Below are positions 25,805 to 39,044 of a stretch of 64,000 bases of DNA, piece after piece; positions within the stretch are counted from its first letter, which is position 1; every line of letters begins with the position of its first letter. Origin of the DNA: Channa striata (lineage: Eukaryota; Chordata; Actinopteri; Anabantiformes; Channidae); NCBI GenBank assembly GCA_033026295.1, contig CM065169.1:4970932-5034931 (forward strand), given 5' to 3'. The notes beneath the pieces were generated by a model, which saw only the letters and a list, made by a program, of their open reading frames with translations, did no database searches and was not told where the DNA came from. The position numbers and the translations under genes were made by a program.

Positions 25805-26425
25805 TAATGTATAATGGAAATGTTTGCTTAACTTGGCACTAGTTGTGTTTTCAATGCTATTTTGTTTGTCATTTCAAGTTTTGATTCGATTTGCACAATA
25901 CAAACACAAAAGTTTTTACCTTTCACATTTTCAGTAAAAAATGTATTGAAAAATATTTTTCAAGTGAGCGTGTTCATTAAAATTTATTTTATTATGAAAT
26001 TAATTTTGGTTGTTCATGGAAAAATGCCATCTTTTTTAAATATGATTTTAAAAGCTATAATCATTTTCAATTTATCTATGTGTGCAAATATCTAATTTAT
26101 ATAACGCTTGAAAGTGCTTCAATAGTGATTAAATTTGACTTTCTCACATACAAACTTGTTATTCATATTAACATTGCATATAGTAGTCTGAGTCATGATC
26201 CAGTTAAGGGCATATCCACGGTATATTCCTATGAGCCAAGCCAAACCTTCTACATCTGTACAGTCCTTTTGGGTTCAATTGACCTGTAATACTAATAAAA
26301 GTTTGTCTAATCACCACTTCCCCTGTCTCAGCTGGCAGTTCACATTAGGGCTTATTGTAGTGGCTTTTTGGCTATTAGATATCAGAGCATTGGCCTCAGA
26401 AATGCACCACTGTTGCAACACCTGA

Positions 26426-26746
<321 letters not shown>

Positions 26747-28059
26747 TAAAATATGCATTAACCTTGATATTTCACTTCTATCAAAATAAATAGTTCAGAA
26801 ACTATTACCTACTGTGAAGTAGCATTTATGTCATAAAGGTTTATGTGAATCTGATAAGGTGGTAAAGTTCCACAGAACATAAAAACAATCTGCACTGCAT
26901 TTATTCTTTATCACACTGCTGTCAAGTCGTAGCATTTTCCCCAGAAGTTATTTTCTACAATACTGAGGATACACTGGAGCCGCATCAATTATAATGTCAG
27001 TGATATGTGCTCTGAAATCTTTTAACAGTCAGTTTTTTTTAACATCCTTCTCTCTCCTGCACCCCAAAATCAAAGAAATAACCACTAGATATGAAGCTTG
27101 TGCTACTCTGCTTGCAGATATCCAGCAGTGGCTCAGTTAGTCTTTATCTGAAACTAGTTCCTTCTGATAACACCCCTTCTAGTCTTCCAAAAAGAAAAGA
27201 AGACATTGTTAAACACCTTCCTTTTTGTTCCAAATTCACCTTCTTCAGAGGTCTTTTAAGGCCCTCATTAGAAATCCTACAAAGATGTAGCTGAGGTACA
27301 TCCTCCCTTCAGCTTCCAAAAGAGAAGGAGAGCCAATTAATTTCTCAAAATGGCTGCCTCCACATGGTGCTGACAGACCTTTATTTTTTGCTGAAAAACA
27401 GATATGTTCCCATTGAAACAGTGTGGTGAAAGGAAGATGAGTGAGTGCCTAAAACGTGACACGAATAGTCTCCACATGATTAGTTTGTCTGGAACCGTCT
27501 TCTGATAATCCCATTTAAAGCTACTTTAATTGTCAGAGCTCAACAGTGTAACAGCACATAACGCTCCCCAGCTGAGAAGGATGTTTAGAGTGAAATCACT
27601 ACTAGACCTGAGCCCTTTTATAGAGCAACCCTGAGATCTTGGTGTTCAGCTGGTCCTTCTTTAAGGTGCCTCAGTCAGTTTGCACTTTAATAAAAAATGC
27701 TACCCCAAACAAAAATCTGACCCCACCTTTCCATACAAAACTGTGAGGCATATTGTAGGTGCAGTATTTTTTTTTTACTGGGTATTTCTTCTAAAACATG
27801 ATTAAATAGATTTTGCAAAGTGATTAACACAAAGATTGCATTAAAAAAGTTGTGATAAAGCCACTACATTAACACCAGCTTGCGGTCAAATATCGAGCAA
27901 TATCGAGCAATCTAAGATTTGCAAATATAAGCTGTAGCATTACTGCAAGGTACACTGTCTTTCTTGTCCATACAGTGTATATGGTATATTGTACATGTCT
28001 CTCCTAGACATCTCTGTATTCGCGGTTGCTTTATTATTGAAATAGTAATAATATATCTT

Positions 28060-29350
28060 TGAAGCGTATTGGTCTTTTTCTTCCAATCTGCTGCTGGAAC
28101 AAATTTATTTTCTCTTTAGTAGGTGTTCCATTGTTCCAGTTCCCATGGGGACCACTTGCACCTCCACCTTCCACATCTGTTCTATCTCTTCTTTTAGCCC
28201 TTGCTGTTTCTCAAGCTATTTGTGCTCCTTCTTCTGTATGTTGCTATTACTTATGGTTGATACTTGACTACAGCCTGCATCTTATGATTTTACACCACTA
28301 CTATGTCCAGTAGGTTGGCCATTACTAGTGTTATGACCTATATCTGGTCACACAGGATATGTGAATTTTTTGTCATTCTCATTTTTTGAGGAGCATCCTG
28401 TCTCAAAGCGATGCTGAAAAACTGGTTCATGCATTCGTTACTTCTAGATTGGACTACTGTAATTCTCTACTTTTAGGCTGCCCAAGTAACTCTCTAAAAA
28501 GCCTCCAATTAATCCAAAATGCTGCAGCAAGATTACTGACTATGATCATATTTCACCATCATTAGCTTCTCTCCATTGGCTTCCCATTAAATGTAGAATA
28601 GAATTTAATACTCTTCTTCTTACCTATAAAGCTCTAAATGGTCAAGCTCCATCATACCTAAAAGATCTCCTTGTACCATACGATCCCAATAGACCACTTC
28701 AGTCTCACAATCCAGGCCTACTTATGGTTCCCAGAATTTCCAAAAATAGAATGGGAGGCAGAGCCTTTAGCTATCAAGCTCCTCTCCTGTGGAACCAGCT
28801 CCCAGTCCAGATTCGGGAAGCAGACACCCTCTCTACTTTTAAGACTAGCTCAAAATCTTCCTCTTCAATAAAGCTTATAGTTGGTTATAGTCATGCTGCT
28901 ATAGGCTTAGACTGCTGGGGGACTCTGTGCACTGTGCCACTTCCTCTTCTCTTCACTCTCTCCTCTCACCCCACATCTATAATGTCACCACTGTATGACA
29001 TTAACTCTGTGTCTTTTTGTCCCGTAGTCATCTTTCTCTCCCTCTCTGTTTCCCTCTCTCTGTCCCGGTACTCAGGTGTCCCTGGATTTGGAGCTGTGTG
29101 TCTTCCAGTGCGCAGCTACTGGTCCTACTAAGTTGAAATAAATTTTTACATTTGAGCTTTTGCTTGCCTTACTTGGTACATGTATGCCCTTTCTGCTAGC
29201 ATCTTGTACCCCACTGCCCCACTGTTATTTGCTGGATTCTCTCAGGGTCATCTTTGCACAGCCTCCACCTGGAGGCCTGCCTGGTATGCGAGACCCCAGC
29301 CATTTGGTAGTGTGGTTGTTCACTGCAACTGTGATGCAGAAGGTAGAGGA
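28060..29350 (-). mobile_element. R4/Rex6-like LINE 3' remnant (C-terminal region), split by an L2 insertion
   Basis: Seen: minus-strand sequence at 28110-28384 and 29156-29350 aligns by eye to the element at 39045-39660 (shared CCACTTG.GCCT.CACCTTCCACATC, TCTTTTAGCCCTTG, CTGCTAGCATCTTG and GCACAGCCT blocks). The right part encodes SHTRQASRWRLCKDDPERIQ. Known: this family carries a C-terminal Cys-Cys-His-Cys finger before a restriction-like endonuclease. Here the first Cys and the His have been replaced (W and Q), so the finger is decayed. The gap between the two halves is filled by an L2 LINE at 28385-29150. Confidence 0.65.
28385..29150 (+). mobile_element. L2-type LINE 3' end (C-terminus and 3' UTR) nested in R4/Rex6-like remnant
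   Basis: Seen: codons for AEKLVHAFVTSRLDYCNSLL, SLKSLQLIQNAAARLLT, SLHWLPIKCRIEFN, LTYKALNGQAPSYLKDLL, then MGGRAFSYQAPLLWNQLPVQ and READTLSTFKT. Known: this is the conserved C-terminus of fish L2 LINEs. It is followed by the typical 3' UTR beginning ATAGGCTTAGACTGCTGGGG and a Ser/Leu-rich pyrimidine stretch, ending near 29150. It is 5'-truncated with few frameshifts, hence younger than the element it interrupts. Confidence 0.82.
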
Positions 29351-31104
29351 GAGGTTTAAAAGTAATATATAAATGCAAGACACAACATTAATTCTGTTCA
29401 TGTCATGGTAAAATACATGATCGCATGAATGTTCAAGTATCCCACTCAGTGCTCAGTTGACTCCCTTCTGTGGCAGGTGATCACTTATCTGAATTAGATC
29501 AGTTTAAGTCATCTTCCTGTCACTGGTGACTCCTCTGAAAAGTAATGAGCTAACACCAGGAGGCTGTCATTTTTATTCTGCTTGTCCAGTTTCTGACAGG
29601 ACTATTAGATTTTTTTCAATATAAAGAAAATCTTAGTCCACATATTCTTCAGTATCTCTTTTTCATATATCTACTGTAGCTGTCATATAATTACCATCAG
29701 ATTGCAATGAAATCAAATTTTAACCAATAAGCAACAGATGTTGAACATATTAGACTCCACAGTTATATATTATGTCTTGGCACAAACCTTGTTCTTAGAG
29801 AGACCATACATCAGTGTTCTAAAAAGTGCCAAAAGAGCTCATGGATACATGCCAAACACACCACATAGTCTCCCTGTCTGAGATTGTTTCCTTTACAATT
29901 TACAGCCACCCATAGTATGCTGAGTTCCCTGTGAGTTCACTTACGACTGAGTCAGGTTTGTTTCTGCTAAATCTCCACAATATAAGCCAATGGGAATTGT
30001 CAGTCATCAGCTCACACTTTAAACTCATCATGTCTTCCAACGATCTCACATGCTTTATCACACTTAGAATAGAAGAATCAAGGAGTAGATATGAGCCTGG
30101 CAATTTACAACTAAATTCTGCTCTTTTGGCATCACTTTAGTTTACTATCTGAGGTCATTTGTCGCATTGTGTTGCATGGCTATTACGGGCCATGTAGAGC
30201 CCAACTGTCTGGCTGAGTTTTACAGCCTGTCTGCAGTGCTTCCTCAAGCCCAGTCACGCCACATTCAACTACACTAAAACACACATGGCCTATTACAGCA
30301 TGCAGAGGATATGGATCTCTCTCCTGCTCCTTCTGTCTCTCTGGATTTTTTCAGTCTAAGCACAAGTTGCTTTCATTTTTTTTGATCATCAGCAAGCCAC
30401 TTGAGAAGGGTTTTTTTTGGTAGTTTTGTCTCTATTTTGTGTTGTCTCATTTAATTCAAAACTTATGTTTCAGTCCTGTTTCTTAAATTATTTGTGTTCT
30501 CTTTCTCTTCCTTGAGTGTGTTAATATAATTTCATATTTTTTGCCTTCAATTTTATCCAAACAGCTTTAGTAACCATGACTTTCAATCACTGGGATTTTA
30601 TAGCCAAGGATAGTATGAGTGGAATGTAATCAAGAGTGCTTGTGTCTGTTATTCTGTTTGTGCCCATTGTTATGAATGCACTGGTGCTTGACATTACCTT
30701 GACAGGAGCATTTTGGAAGTAGTTTTTTTGTGTAATGGAAAAGCTCAGCTGTGTCAGTCTTATTCTAAGACATCTGATTAGCAGCTCAGGGTAGCTGTAA
30801 GGGGGGTAAGGGTTGATGGTAGAATGGAGTTACCCTGAATGACAATGTACAACACAGTACTAATGTGTGTCTCAGCTCCGGGACAAAATAAGCGACTTCC
30901 ACCCAAATATGTCCGTCATCCAGCAGCTACAGCTAGTACTGATCCAAAGTGTCTATGGAATAATATGAAAGTTGATCAAAATTTTTGTTGATAAAGGTTT
31001 TTAGACAGCTTTGTGACAGCACTGGTATATCAGTTTGACACTATGTAGAATAAATATTTCCTTCTGATTCTAGTGTCTGTGTCATAGTTACATAGTGATG
31101 GTAA

Positions 31105-31299
<195 letters not shown>

Positions 31300-34200
31300 T
31301 GAACTTCTAAAGGTTTGCAACCATTAATGTTGCAAACATATCATAAGCTAAACTGGAAAGTTAGGGATGTACCTCTCCAATAAGTCAGATTGGTGTCCTT
31401 TTGGCTCCAGTACTGACCTCATTAAGTATCTCAAATCCAAATTAAGTACAATTTCAGTGTCCTTGGATAAAATTATTTTAACGAGATCCACACAGGTTTC
31501 AGATTTTATAACAAGACAGCAGTGCCGCCCCTTAACAAGCCTGAGTTGAGTTATACCTTAGATCTGCATATCTCTAGAATGGCATAGTACATACTGTCAT
31601 CTGTGCTCTGTCAAGCTGTTATTTCTATAGATACAAGAGTAGTTTTTACACACACATGGCAGTCCTGCTGTCCCAATAAAATGTTCTGCTGAGTTCTGAC
31701 AGTAACATATACCACAATGTAGCAGTATTCCAATCTTGGATTTATTTCACAGTATGCTACATTGTGTCATAATATTGTAACAACATCGTAAGCTCAGCAG
31801 TGCTTACAAATAAAGTTGAATTGAATAGTGACAGATAACAGACTAGCGATTAGACGCTCCCTGTCCAAGCCAATGTGAAACAGTTACAGTCATACTACGT
31901 GCCTGTATGTGGCAATACTTTCCAAAAAGTAACAGTGTACTGCAGGCTTGTCTCCTCACTTCACACCTCCCTGCCCTGTTGGCACTTTGTGATTGCTTCA
32001 CTCTGTGACTCTACTCCTCTGCCTGTCAGAGGAGAAAAAATGTTCCCTTTAAAAGTTATTAAAAGTGACAGAGGCTCTCTGCTGGGAGAACAGGAATGAC
32101 CTTGGAAGGTGTCGGACACGCTGAGCTTGACATAAAGAGGATTTCTCCCAGTTTGTCTCTCAGTCTGGGCCTGTCACTACCTCTTCTACCTGCTCTGATC
32201 CACATACTGTAGGAGGTGTTTAATCACTCTTTGCTTTATATCATGGAATCTGAAAAGAGCAAAAAGAAACATTTAGTGAAGAGAGAAAAAGGGGAATGGA
32301 AGAAAAAAGTGAAAGAGTTGAAATAATCTTTCTTCTCCCTGATGGCTTATTTCAGAGATGCTATTGGAGTCGTGAATAATTTTAGAAAAAGGCGATAGAG
32401 TATATTTGATGTGATTATGATTTATTATATAATTACATTTTGTTATTGCTTTTTGCTATAATTGTCATGTGTTCTTTTGCATTAACATTAGGTGAGGCTA
32501 TCAGGTAACTTTGATAGGAGCAAGGTAAAAGCATCTTTTCATTTAGTTAATGAATGATGGAAGAGGGGATGGTAGGGTCGAATATGAATAAAATGAGCAC
32601 TACTTTGTGTGGATCACTGAAACATTTCCTTACATTATGTTCTATCTCTTCAATTTTTGGTGATCCAGGTTCCTACTAGGTCTGCCTGCTTTTTAAAAAA
32701 AAATGTGTCACTGGAAGTTAATATGTCCCAGGCTTTATGTGATTTTACCAGAACCAGTTGTTTTTTACGCAGTTTACTTCTTGTGTTGTCATGAATTTTT
32801 TACAGTGTGTGTGTGTCTTTGTGTCTGTGTGCTAGTGACTCCTCTACAGGCTTGCTCTAATAGAATGTCTAGCCACGCCACATAAAAAAAACTCTCTTAT
32901 TCTAACTCTCCATCTTTCAAAATACATTTGCAGCATTTAATGATAGGTGAAATATAAAACAATATAAGTTTAACCCTTAAGTGTTTAGGAGTATTCCATA
33001 GTTTTTGAAAACTTTTGATTTCACCATAATGTACTATATTAAAAGAAGTTTACCAACAAACCAATCGTGAGACTTGATCACACCTGTGTGATCACGGGCC
33101 CCTAAGGGTCAAAAAGGTTTCAATCTCTTTTTTTGTGTGTGTTTGTAAGATAAGCATTAGTTGAAGTAAAAAGTAAACAATTGCCAAAAGAACAAAATAC
33201 TATAATTTATACTCAAGTTTCTACAGATAGTTTTGCATAAAGGGCAGCAGAAAGGAGAAACAGCCCAGCTCAGTCCAAATATTAAAAAAAACCACCAAAT
33301 CTAGCACCTGCAGTGCTCACTAATTAATATGTGTTACCTGATCAGTTTCTGATCATCTTTGAATTTATCAAACAGACTTCACATTCTATCAAAGAAGGAG
33401 AAGCTTCTCCTCATGCATGCATCGATGTGAAGTTGCCAGGCAACCCATCCATTCATCCATCCACTTAGTATCGTGTTAAGGACCCCGCCACTTGGGATTA
33501 AAACCAAGAAAGTTGTAGCTTTGAATCAGTAACTCTTAACTGTAAACTACAGTATTCCTTTAAATTCTTTTTTTATAAAGTAGTGGAGTAGTTGTAGACA
33601 AGATTTAATAGATGACATCTAAACCATATATAAGCAAAATAACATTTCATTTCAACATTAGGTTTTAAGATTAATACTCTTAAACAAACATCTGATAAAA
33701 TAAAACATTATAATTTTAGAGTGAAATTAATACCAACAGCAGTATGCAAACATTTAATGGATAACAGCAGGAGTGTCACAGCATAAAAATCCCAACGATA
33801 GCTAATACTTAGTTCTACCTGAGTCTTTGTAAGCTGACAGCAGTAAGACAACGATGATTCACAAAACACAAATCCGCTCATTAGACGTGACACAGCATGC
33901 ATTTCAAATGGACACCTTTTCACCCAGTTATTTCTTTCCTCTTTCTCATTTCACTTTGGTGTGTGTCAGCCTTGATCACTGCCTTTACCTCCCACACATG
34001 ATGGTTTAATACTTTGTCGTCTTCATATGATGGGCAGGAAGCACAGCAGTATCAAATTGTAAGATACAAACACACCTCGTGGGTTAATTAAAAAGAGGTC
34101 TGATTAGTGCTAGAGCACTGATAGAGATAATGAGCATGTACACACACACACATTTATGCCAGGATTTTAGAAAAATCACACCAATTAGTTGCTTGTCTAC

Positions 34201-34351
34201 CATGGATTTGTTATCTTCTGTAATTTATTGTCCTGCTTTTTGAGAAGAGATAAAGGCAGAAACAAAGAACACTAAGAAAGGGCATCGCACTCATTTCTGT
34301 CTGTTCACTGCAACAATTGACACCATGATTACTTACTTTAGATATTTATAT

Positions 34352-34420
34352 TTATATGTGTGTGGGTGTGTGCGTCACTCTTCAGCATGAAGAATGACCC
34401 ACACACCCACACACATATAA
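34352..34420. repeat. Near-perfect 33-bp hairpin
   Basis: Seen: left arm 34352-34384 and right arm 34388-34420 are reverse complements except at two positions, with a 3-base loop GCA. The arms start and end in TTATATGTGTGTGGGTGTG and its complement. A second, perfect hairpin follows at once. Could be a foldback element, a cruciform-prone site or a hairpin transcript; nothing in the sequence decides between these. Confidence 0.9.
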
Positions 34421-34443
34421 GTGTTTAAAAAGTTTTTAAACAC
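34421..34443. repeat. Perfect 11-bp-arm hairpin GTGTTTAAAAA...CAC
   Basis: Seen: GTGTTTAAAAA, a single G, then TTTTTAAACAC, a perfect inverted repeat directly abutting the larger hairpin at 34352-34420. Confidence 0.9.
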
Positions 34444-35675
34444 TTTTCTATTAGATCTTATTCTTTATGATCAATTTGTGTGGAGCAGGTATGTTGTGTT
34501 TTATTTTGTACATTTTGTACATTTGGATATTAAAGTGTTTTATCTCACCATTCATGCATACTTAAGCAGGTCTTCCCATCACCTGCTCTAAATAAGTAAA
34601 ATGGCTAAGTAAAATGTTACACTGACTTCCATGTTAAAATGCCAGAGAGCTTCTGGGGAAGTTGGACCAACAACACCATTAACTGAACATCATTTATAAT
34701 TCAAAAGTGAAACTTAATGTGAAGCTGGATGCAGAGTAAAAACCAAAAAGGTGTTTTCTACATCTAATGTAACGGCAAATCTGATCATATACAGCAGGCT
34801 CAGGTGCTTCTCAGATCAAGGATAAAACAAACACCATGAAAAGAAAAGGAACACAAATATTTGCTGTTCTGCATATCTGTCTTCATCAGAGTCAAACCCA
34901 AATGATTTTCACCTGTAAAAGCAGCAAAAAAAATGTGTGCTCCACACTTTTTCCTCCTGACTTGAGTAATCTGTCTATGAATAGCAGCATATGTTTAAAA
35001 TACACTAATCATGAGGCCTTCTTGTCCCTAGTTGTATCAGGCAAGTGACGTATGTTTATTTGTTTAGGCAATAAATTCCCTTCAGTGTTAAGTGATTCCT
35101 TGGGAGATTACTGATGTGGCATGGAGAAAAGTCTGCTCTATCAGCCCATAAACACCAAAGCCTTATTAGTTATTATTTGTATAAACAACTGACAGTAATT
35201 CTTTCCTGTTAGCCTACTGATGAATGCCAATAGGCCTTTCTGCTCAGCTTCTCACACACACGCACACATACTTATTTTTCTTACCCGTTGGGGACTTTAC
35301 ATTGACTACCATTTATGTTTGGAGTCTAACCCTAACCTTAACTGTAACCAGTACTTACTTATTTTAGGCCTCATCACACACAAACACGCAATTTTCAGGG
35401 TTTAGGTTGAGTAGCACAACACAATATTATTTTGCGGCCTCGTTCAGGGACTGGAGGCCATTATCATGAAGTGATGTGGGGATGACACTGGGTGTCAGTC
35501 AAAAAGAGATTTAGCTGAATCAGATGGTTCTTACGGAGGAATACAACTGTTTCATGTGTATTGAAAGCATTTCAAATTTGATATAGTTAAAGTGAAACAT
35601 TTAATGCTCATTATAGATTTGTTAATACAATATGAAAAAAAATAAAATCATGCTAATATAGTAAGTTTATTCCGT

Positions 35676-35706
35676 GATTTTCTATTTAGATAGAAAATCT
35701 AAATAG
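35676..35706. repeat. Two overlapping, mutually exclusive 10-bp hairpins
   Basis: Seen: GATTTTCTAT/ATAGAAAATC (35676-35685 with 35690-35699) and CTATTTAGAT/ATCTAAATAG (35682-35691 with 35697-35706). The two stems share bases, so only one can form at a time. AT-rich, probably chance or remnant of a palindromic insertion. Confidence 0.75.
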
Positions 35707-36670
35707 CCCCTCCACCACACATGCTTGCCAGTCTTGGGTTGAGAGCTTGCTTTCCCAGAAAATTACAGTAGAAGGGCTGCAACCCTACGGACTCACCACT
35801 TACAAGGATAGGAAATGGAATGGGTGCAATCTAAACCAGGTGACAGAGAATAGTGGGAACATAGTCATGTCAACAGCTAGATCTGATCTGTTCAGCAGGG
35901 AAGGACTATAATTGGCGCTGGAGGTGGAGGTCTAGTGACTAGATATCTGGCTGGGCTCACTTTTGCAATGTGGGAGGCACCAGGCAAGGGTGAGGGCACT
36001 TACAGTATTCGCTCTAGGCTTAAAGCCACTGTGTTGGTGTTCCCCCGAGGAAGTGAGAGGGTCTTCCTTATGCAGTTACTTAGAGGAAGGACCTATGCAC
36101 TGAATCACAATTCAGAGTTTGGTGGACTGGAAAGGGACACTATCTGTTTTCTGTTGAGGGTCTTTACACTGCTCAGCATCATGAGAAAGCATATGCATAC
36201 AAACGGGAATCAACTGTTGAACCTCAGATTCTTGAAGGGCAATGAAGATTTTGAGCTGGTGATACACCACTGGACTACTTCTGTCAGATTCCTAAAGTTA
36301 CACCTCTGCTTTTTGCATATGAAAAGTTTCTAGCTTCACCTCTACTACTGGAGCTGAAGAGGCTTAGTATGAAATTGATTGACATATTGATGCATCCTAC
36401 ATTCGAACTCTTAACTCTGGTCATAAGGTTTGCGTAGTGACCAGAAGAATGAGTTCTCAAATTTAAATACATTTTGTTTGTAGGTTGGTAAGCCTAGCCT
36501 TAGAAAACATAAGAATCTTTAGCAGCAATTTAAAGTGGAGATGTCAAAGGAAGAGCTAGTCCAGGTATCTGAGGTCCGACTGGCAGCAAACTGCTCTGTA
36601 GACCCAGAACATTTGGGAGAGACAATCTTTTTGATATAGTCTGGGAGCCCTTTGGGGTTCTGTCTGTCTA

Positions 36671-36929
36671 CTCTTTTGGCTTTTCCCATCAGGGGTCGCC
36701 ACAGCGAATCATCCTTTTCCACCTCACTCTATCCTGGGCATCTTCCTCTCTGACACCAGCTAACCTCATGTCCTCTGTTAGAACATCCATATATCTCCTC
36801 CTTGGTCGTCCACTCGCCCTCTTGCCTGGCAGCTCCATCTCCAACGTCCTTCTACCAATATATTCACTATCTCTCCTCTGCATCTGTCCAAACCATCTTA
36901 ATCTGGCCTCTCTGACTTTGTTGCTAAGG
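36671..36929 (-). mobile_element. RTE-type LINE 3' tail, 5'-truncated, with target-site duplication
   Basis: Seen on the minus strand: the frame 36883-36689 reads MQRRDSEYIGRRTLEMELPG then RPRRRYMDVLTEDMRLAGV and ends RWKRMIRCGDP, followed by the tail GGCGACCCCTGATGGGAAAAGCC. It is a close relative of the 3' end at 18372-18566. The insert is bounded by identical 17-bp GGGGTTCTGTCTGTCTA copies at 36654-36670 and 36930-36946. No endonuclease or RT remains. Confidence 0.88.
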
Positions 36930-37081
36930 GGGGTTCTGTCTGTCTATGCAGCTAAATTCACTGCTACTCCGACTCCATTCTGAATAAGCAGCAGGAAATG
37001 AATGGATAGACACTGTGCTGCCCTGAATGTGCTGTTTCATTCAGCCAGGCCTATACATTGAAAGAAGTACTGCTCTAGAGA

Positions 37082-37101
37082 CCCCCCCCCCCAAAAAAAA
37101 A
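37082..37101. repeat. Adjoining poly-C and poly-A tracts
   Basis: Seen: 11 C (37082-37092) followed at once by 9 A (37093-37101). A homopolymer junction prone to sequencing and replication length errors. Confidence 0.85.
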
Positions 37102-39044
37102 GTGTTACACATCAGGATCCACAACGTGTCTGAGCAGAAACAGCTTTGATGACACATCAAACCCCCAACTGCTGGAGTGACTGCCTCTCTTTCTTGTCTA
37201 AATGAGACACCTTGTCTGGCGAGATTTAAAGGAAACCCAAAGTTGCCTGGTGCCCAGCTAAATCATCAAGCCAGGCACCTGTTTAACTTCAAGCTGTGCA
37301 GCAGTGTAAAGCCATACTTTTATATTTTGACATAAATGTGTGAGGTTTCAGTTGTTTTCTCTTCTTTTTTTGTTTTAATGGTGTCTACACTGTGTACCAG
37401 TACTTAAAAACCCAACAAATACAAGGAAATAATAGTGAACGGAATGATTTTTGTAAATATATTAATTTCAGTTTTGTCAACCTACTCATTACTTACATAT
37501 TCTTTGCAGCTGTATGGTGTAGCAGCTCTGGCTGTTTTTATAGATTTTATAGCTCAGCTAAATGTAGTGTTTGGGAAAGATGTAAGAAGGTTATGTAAAA
37601 AACTTAACAGAATAAATTTTAATAAATATGAATAACTCTTGAAAATTTCCAAATAAAAACAGTTTTAAATATTAAAGGTGTCTAATGTCCTATAATTTTC
37701 AGTTATTTCATTAAAAACTCCTTGAATTTGAGATACCTTCTATTGAGTATTCAAATGTAGTCAAAAAAGCCTTTTGGCAAGTCAATTGAGCAGTAGAGTT
37801 AACATGTAATTATCGTTGCTGGTGATGGTAAGTGAATTTAATGATGGAGCCTAAACCCAACAGTGTGTGCATTGGAACAGACCAGTTGGACATGGAGATT
37901 AAAAATGGCAACATCCTCGAAACTCTGCCCGTTGAACATAGTTTGTCATTGTTTCACCTCACACATCCACTGTCTTGTGCTACTGAATGTGTAGGTTTGT
38001 GTTTGGATAATCCTTATGCCAATGGTAATTAAAGAGGAGGTTATAGGCATGGCATGTTCCTAGCTAGTGTGTATTCTTCTCACAATGAAAAAAAATCTCC
38101 CAAGTGTGTTCAATTAGTGTCATTGTTTCAACTCTAAAATAATGCAATAATAATAATAATCCCTGTTATTATTCACATGTATACTTATAACACTATTAAT
38201 ATACATTCTCTGTGAAATGCAAGTAATTTTATTTATACATTTTTCAGTTAGCATAATATCTATTAAAGAACATGTTTTAGATGTTTTAATGCAGTAGCAG
38301 TTTATTCTAATGTAAATTTTTTAGATTGTGGAGCCTTTTTCCTCCTATCCTACTGTATAAATAGCACCTCACCAGAGATGCTCAGGTTCAAGAGTTAGAA
38401 CAATAAAGCCTCACAATGGGCTAGTCAATGCCACTGCTAAAACACCACATCTCCTGAAAACCAGCTTTGTCTTAAAGTCTGCACTGCTTTTTAAAGATCA
38501 TCTTTGGCTTTAATACAGATGTTTTATAATTGAGAGTTAGAAAAATAAAAATATTTTTTGTAATTATGTAGCTATTACTGACCCTTACATTACATTTTTT
38601 TCTGACACCAAGACCATTTAACATCTCCTGTTTATCACTAGAAAGTAATAGCATTGAATATGATTTAAACTTTTTCACTGGGAAGACTAGAAATTGATAT
38701 AACTTACAAGTTTGCATCAAAAATTATTCTCATTCCAATTCTCATTGTGATTGAAAACATCTACATTAACACTATTGTCAGACATGTTTTTGGGCTAAAA
38801 AGTGCTAAAATGATGTTCCTAAAAATTGATGATCTCGAACAGCTTTGAAGCACACTCTACAACTCAGGTAAAATTGTGCTATACAGATTTTTCTGGTCAT
38901 TGGTCACGCTGAAGCGTTGAACAGAATATTAAAAAATTAAGAAAATAAAAAGACAAGATTAAGCCAACATAAGGGTCACGTAAATTTAAAAAAAAAAAAT
39001 CTTATCTAGTAGCAATTGTACATGGTCAGCTGTTAATGATTGTG

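Noticed and set aside
35325..35350. CTAACCCTAACCTTAAC as interstitial telomere repeat
   Set aside because: Only about two TAACCC-like units, inside sequence resembling a common fish repeat; no telomeric array.
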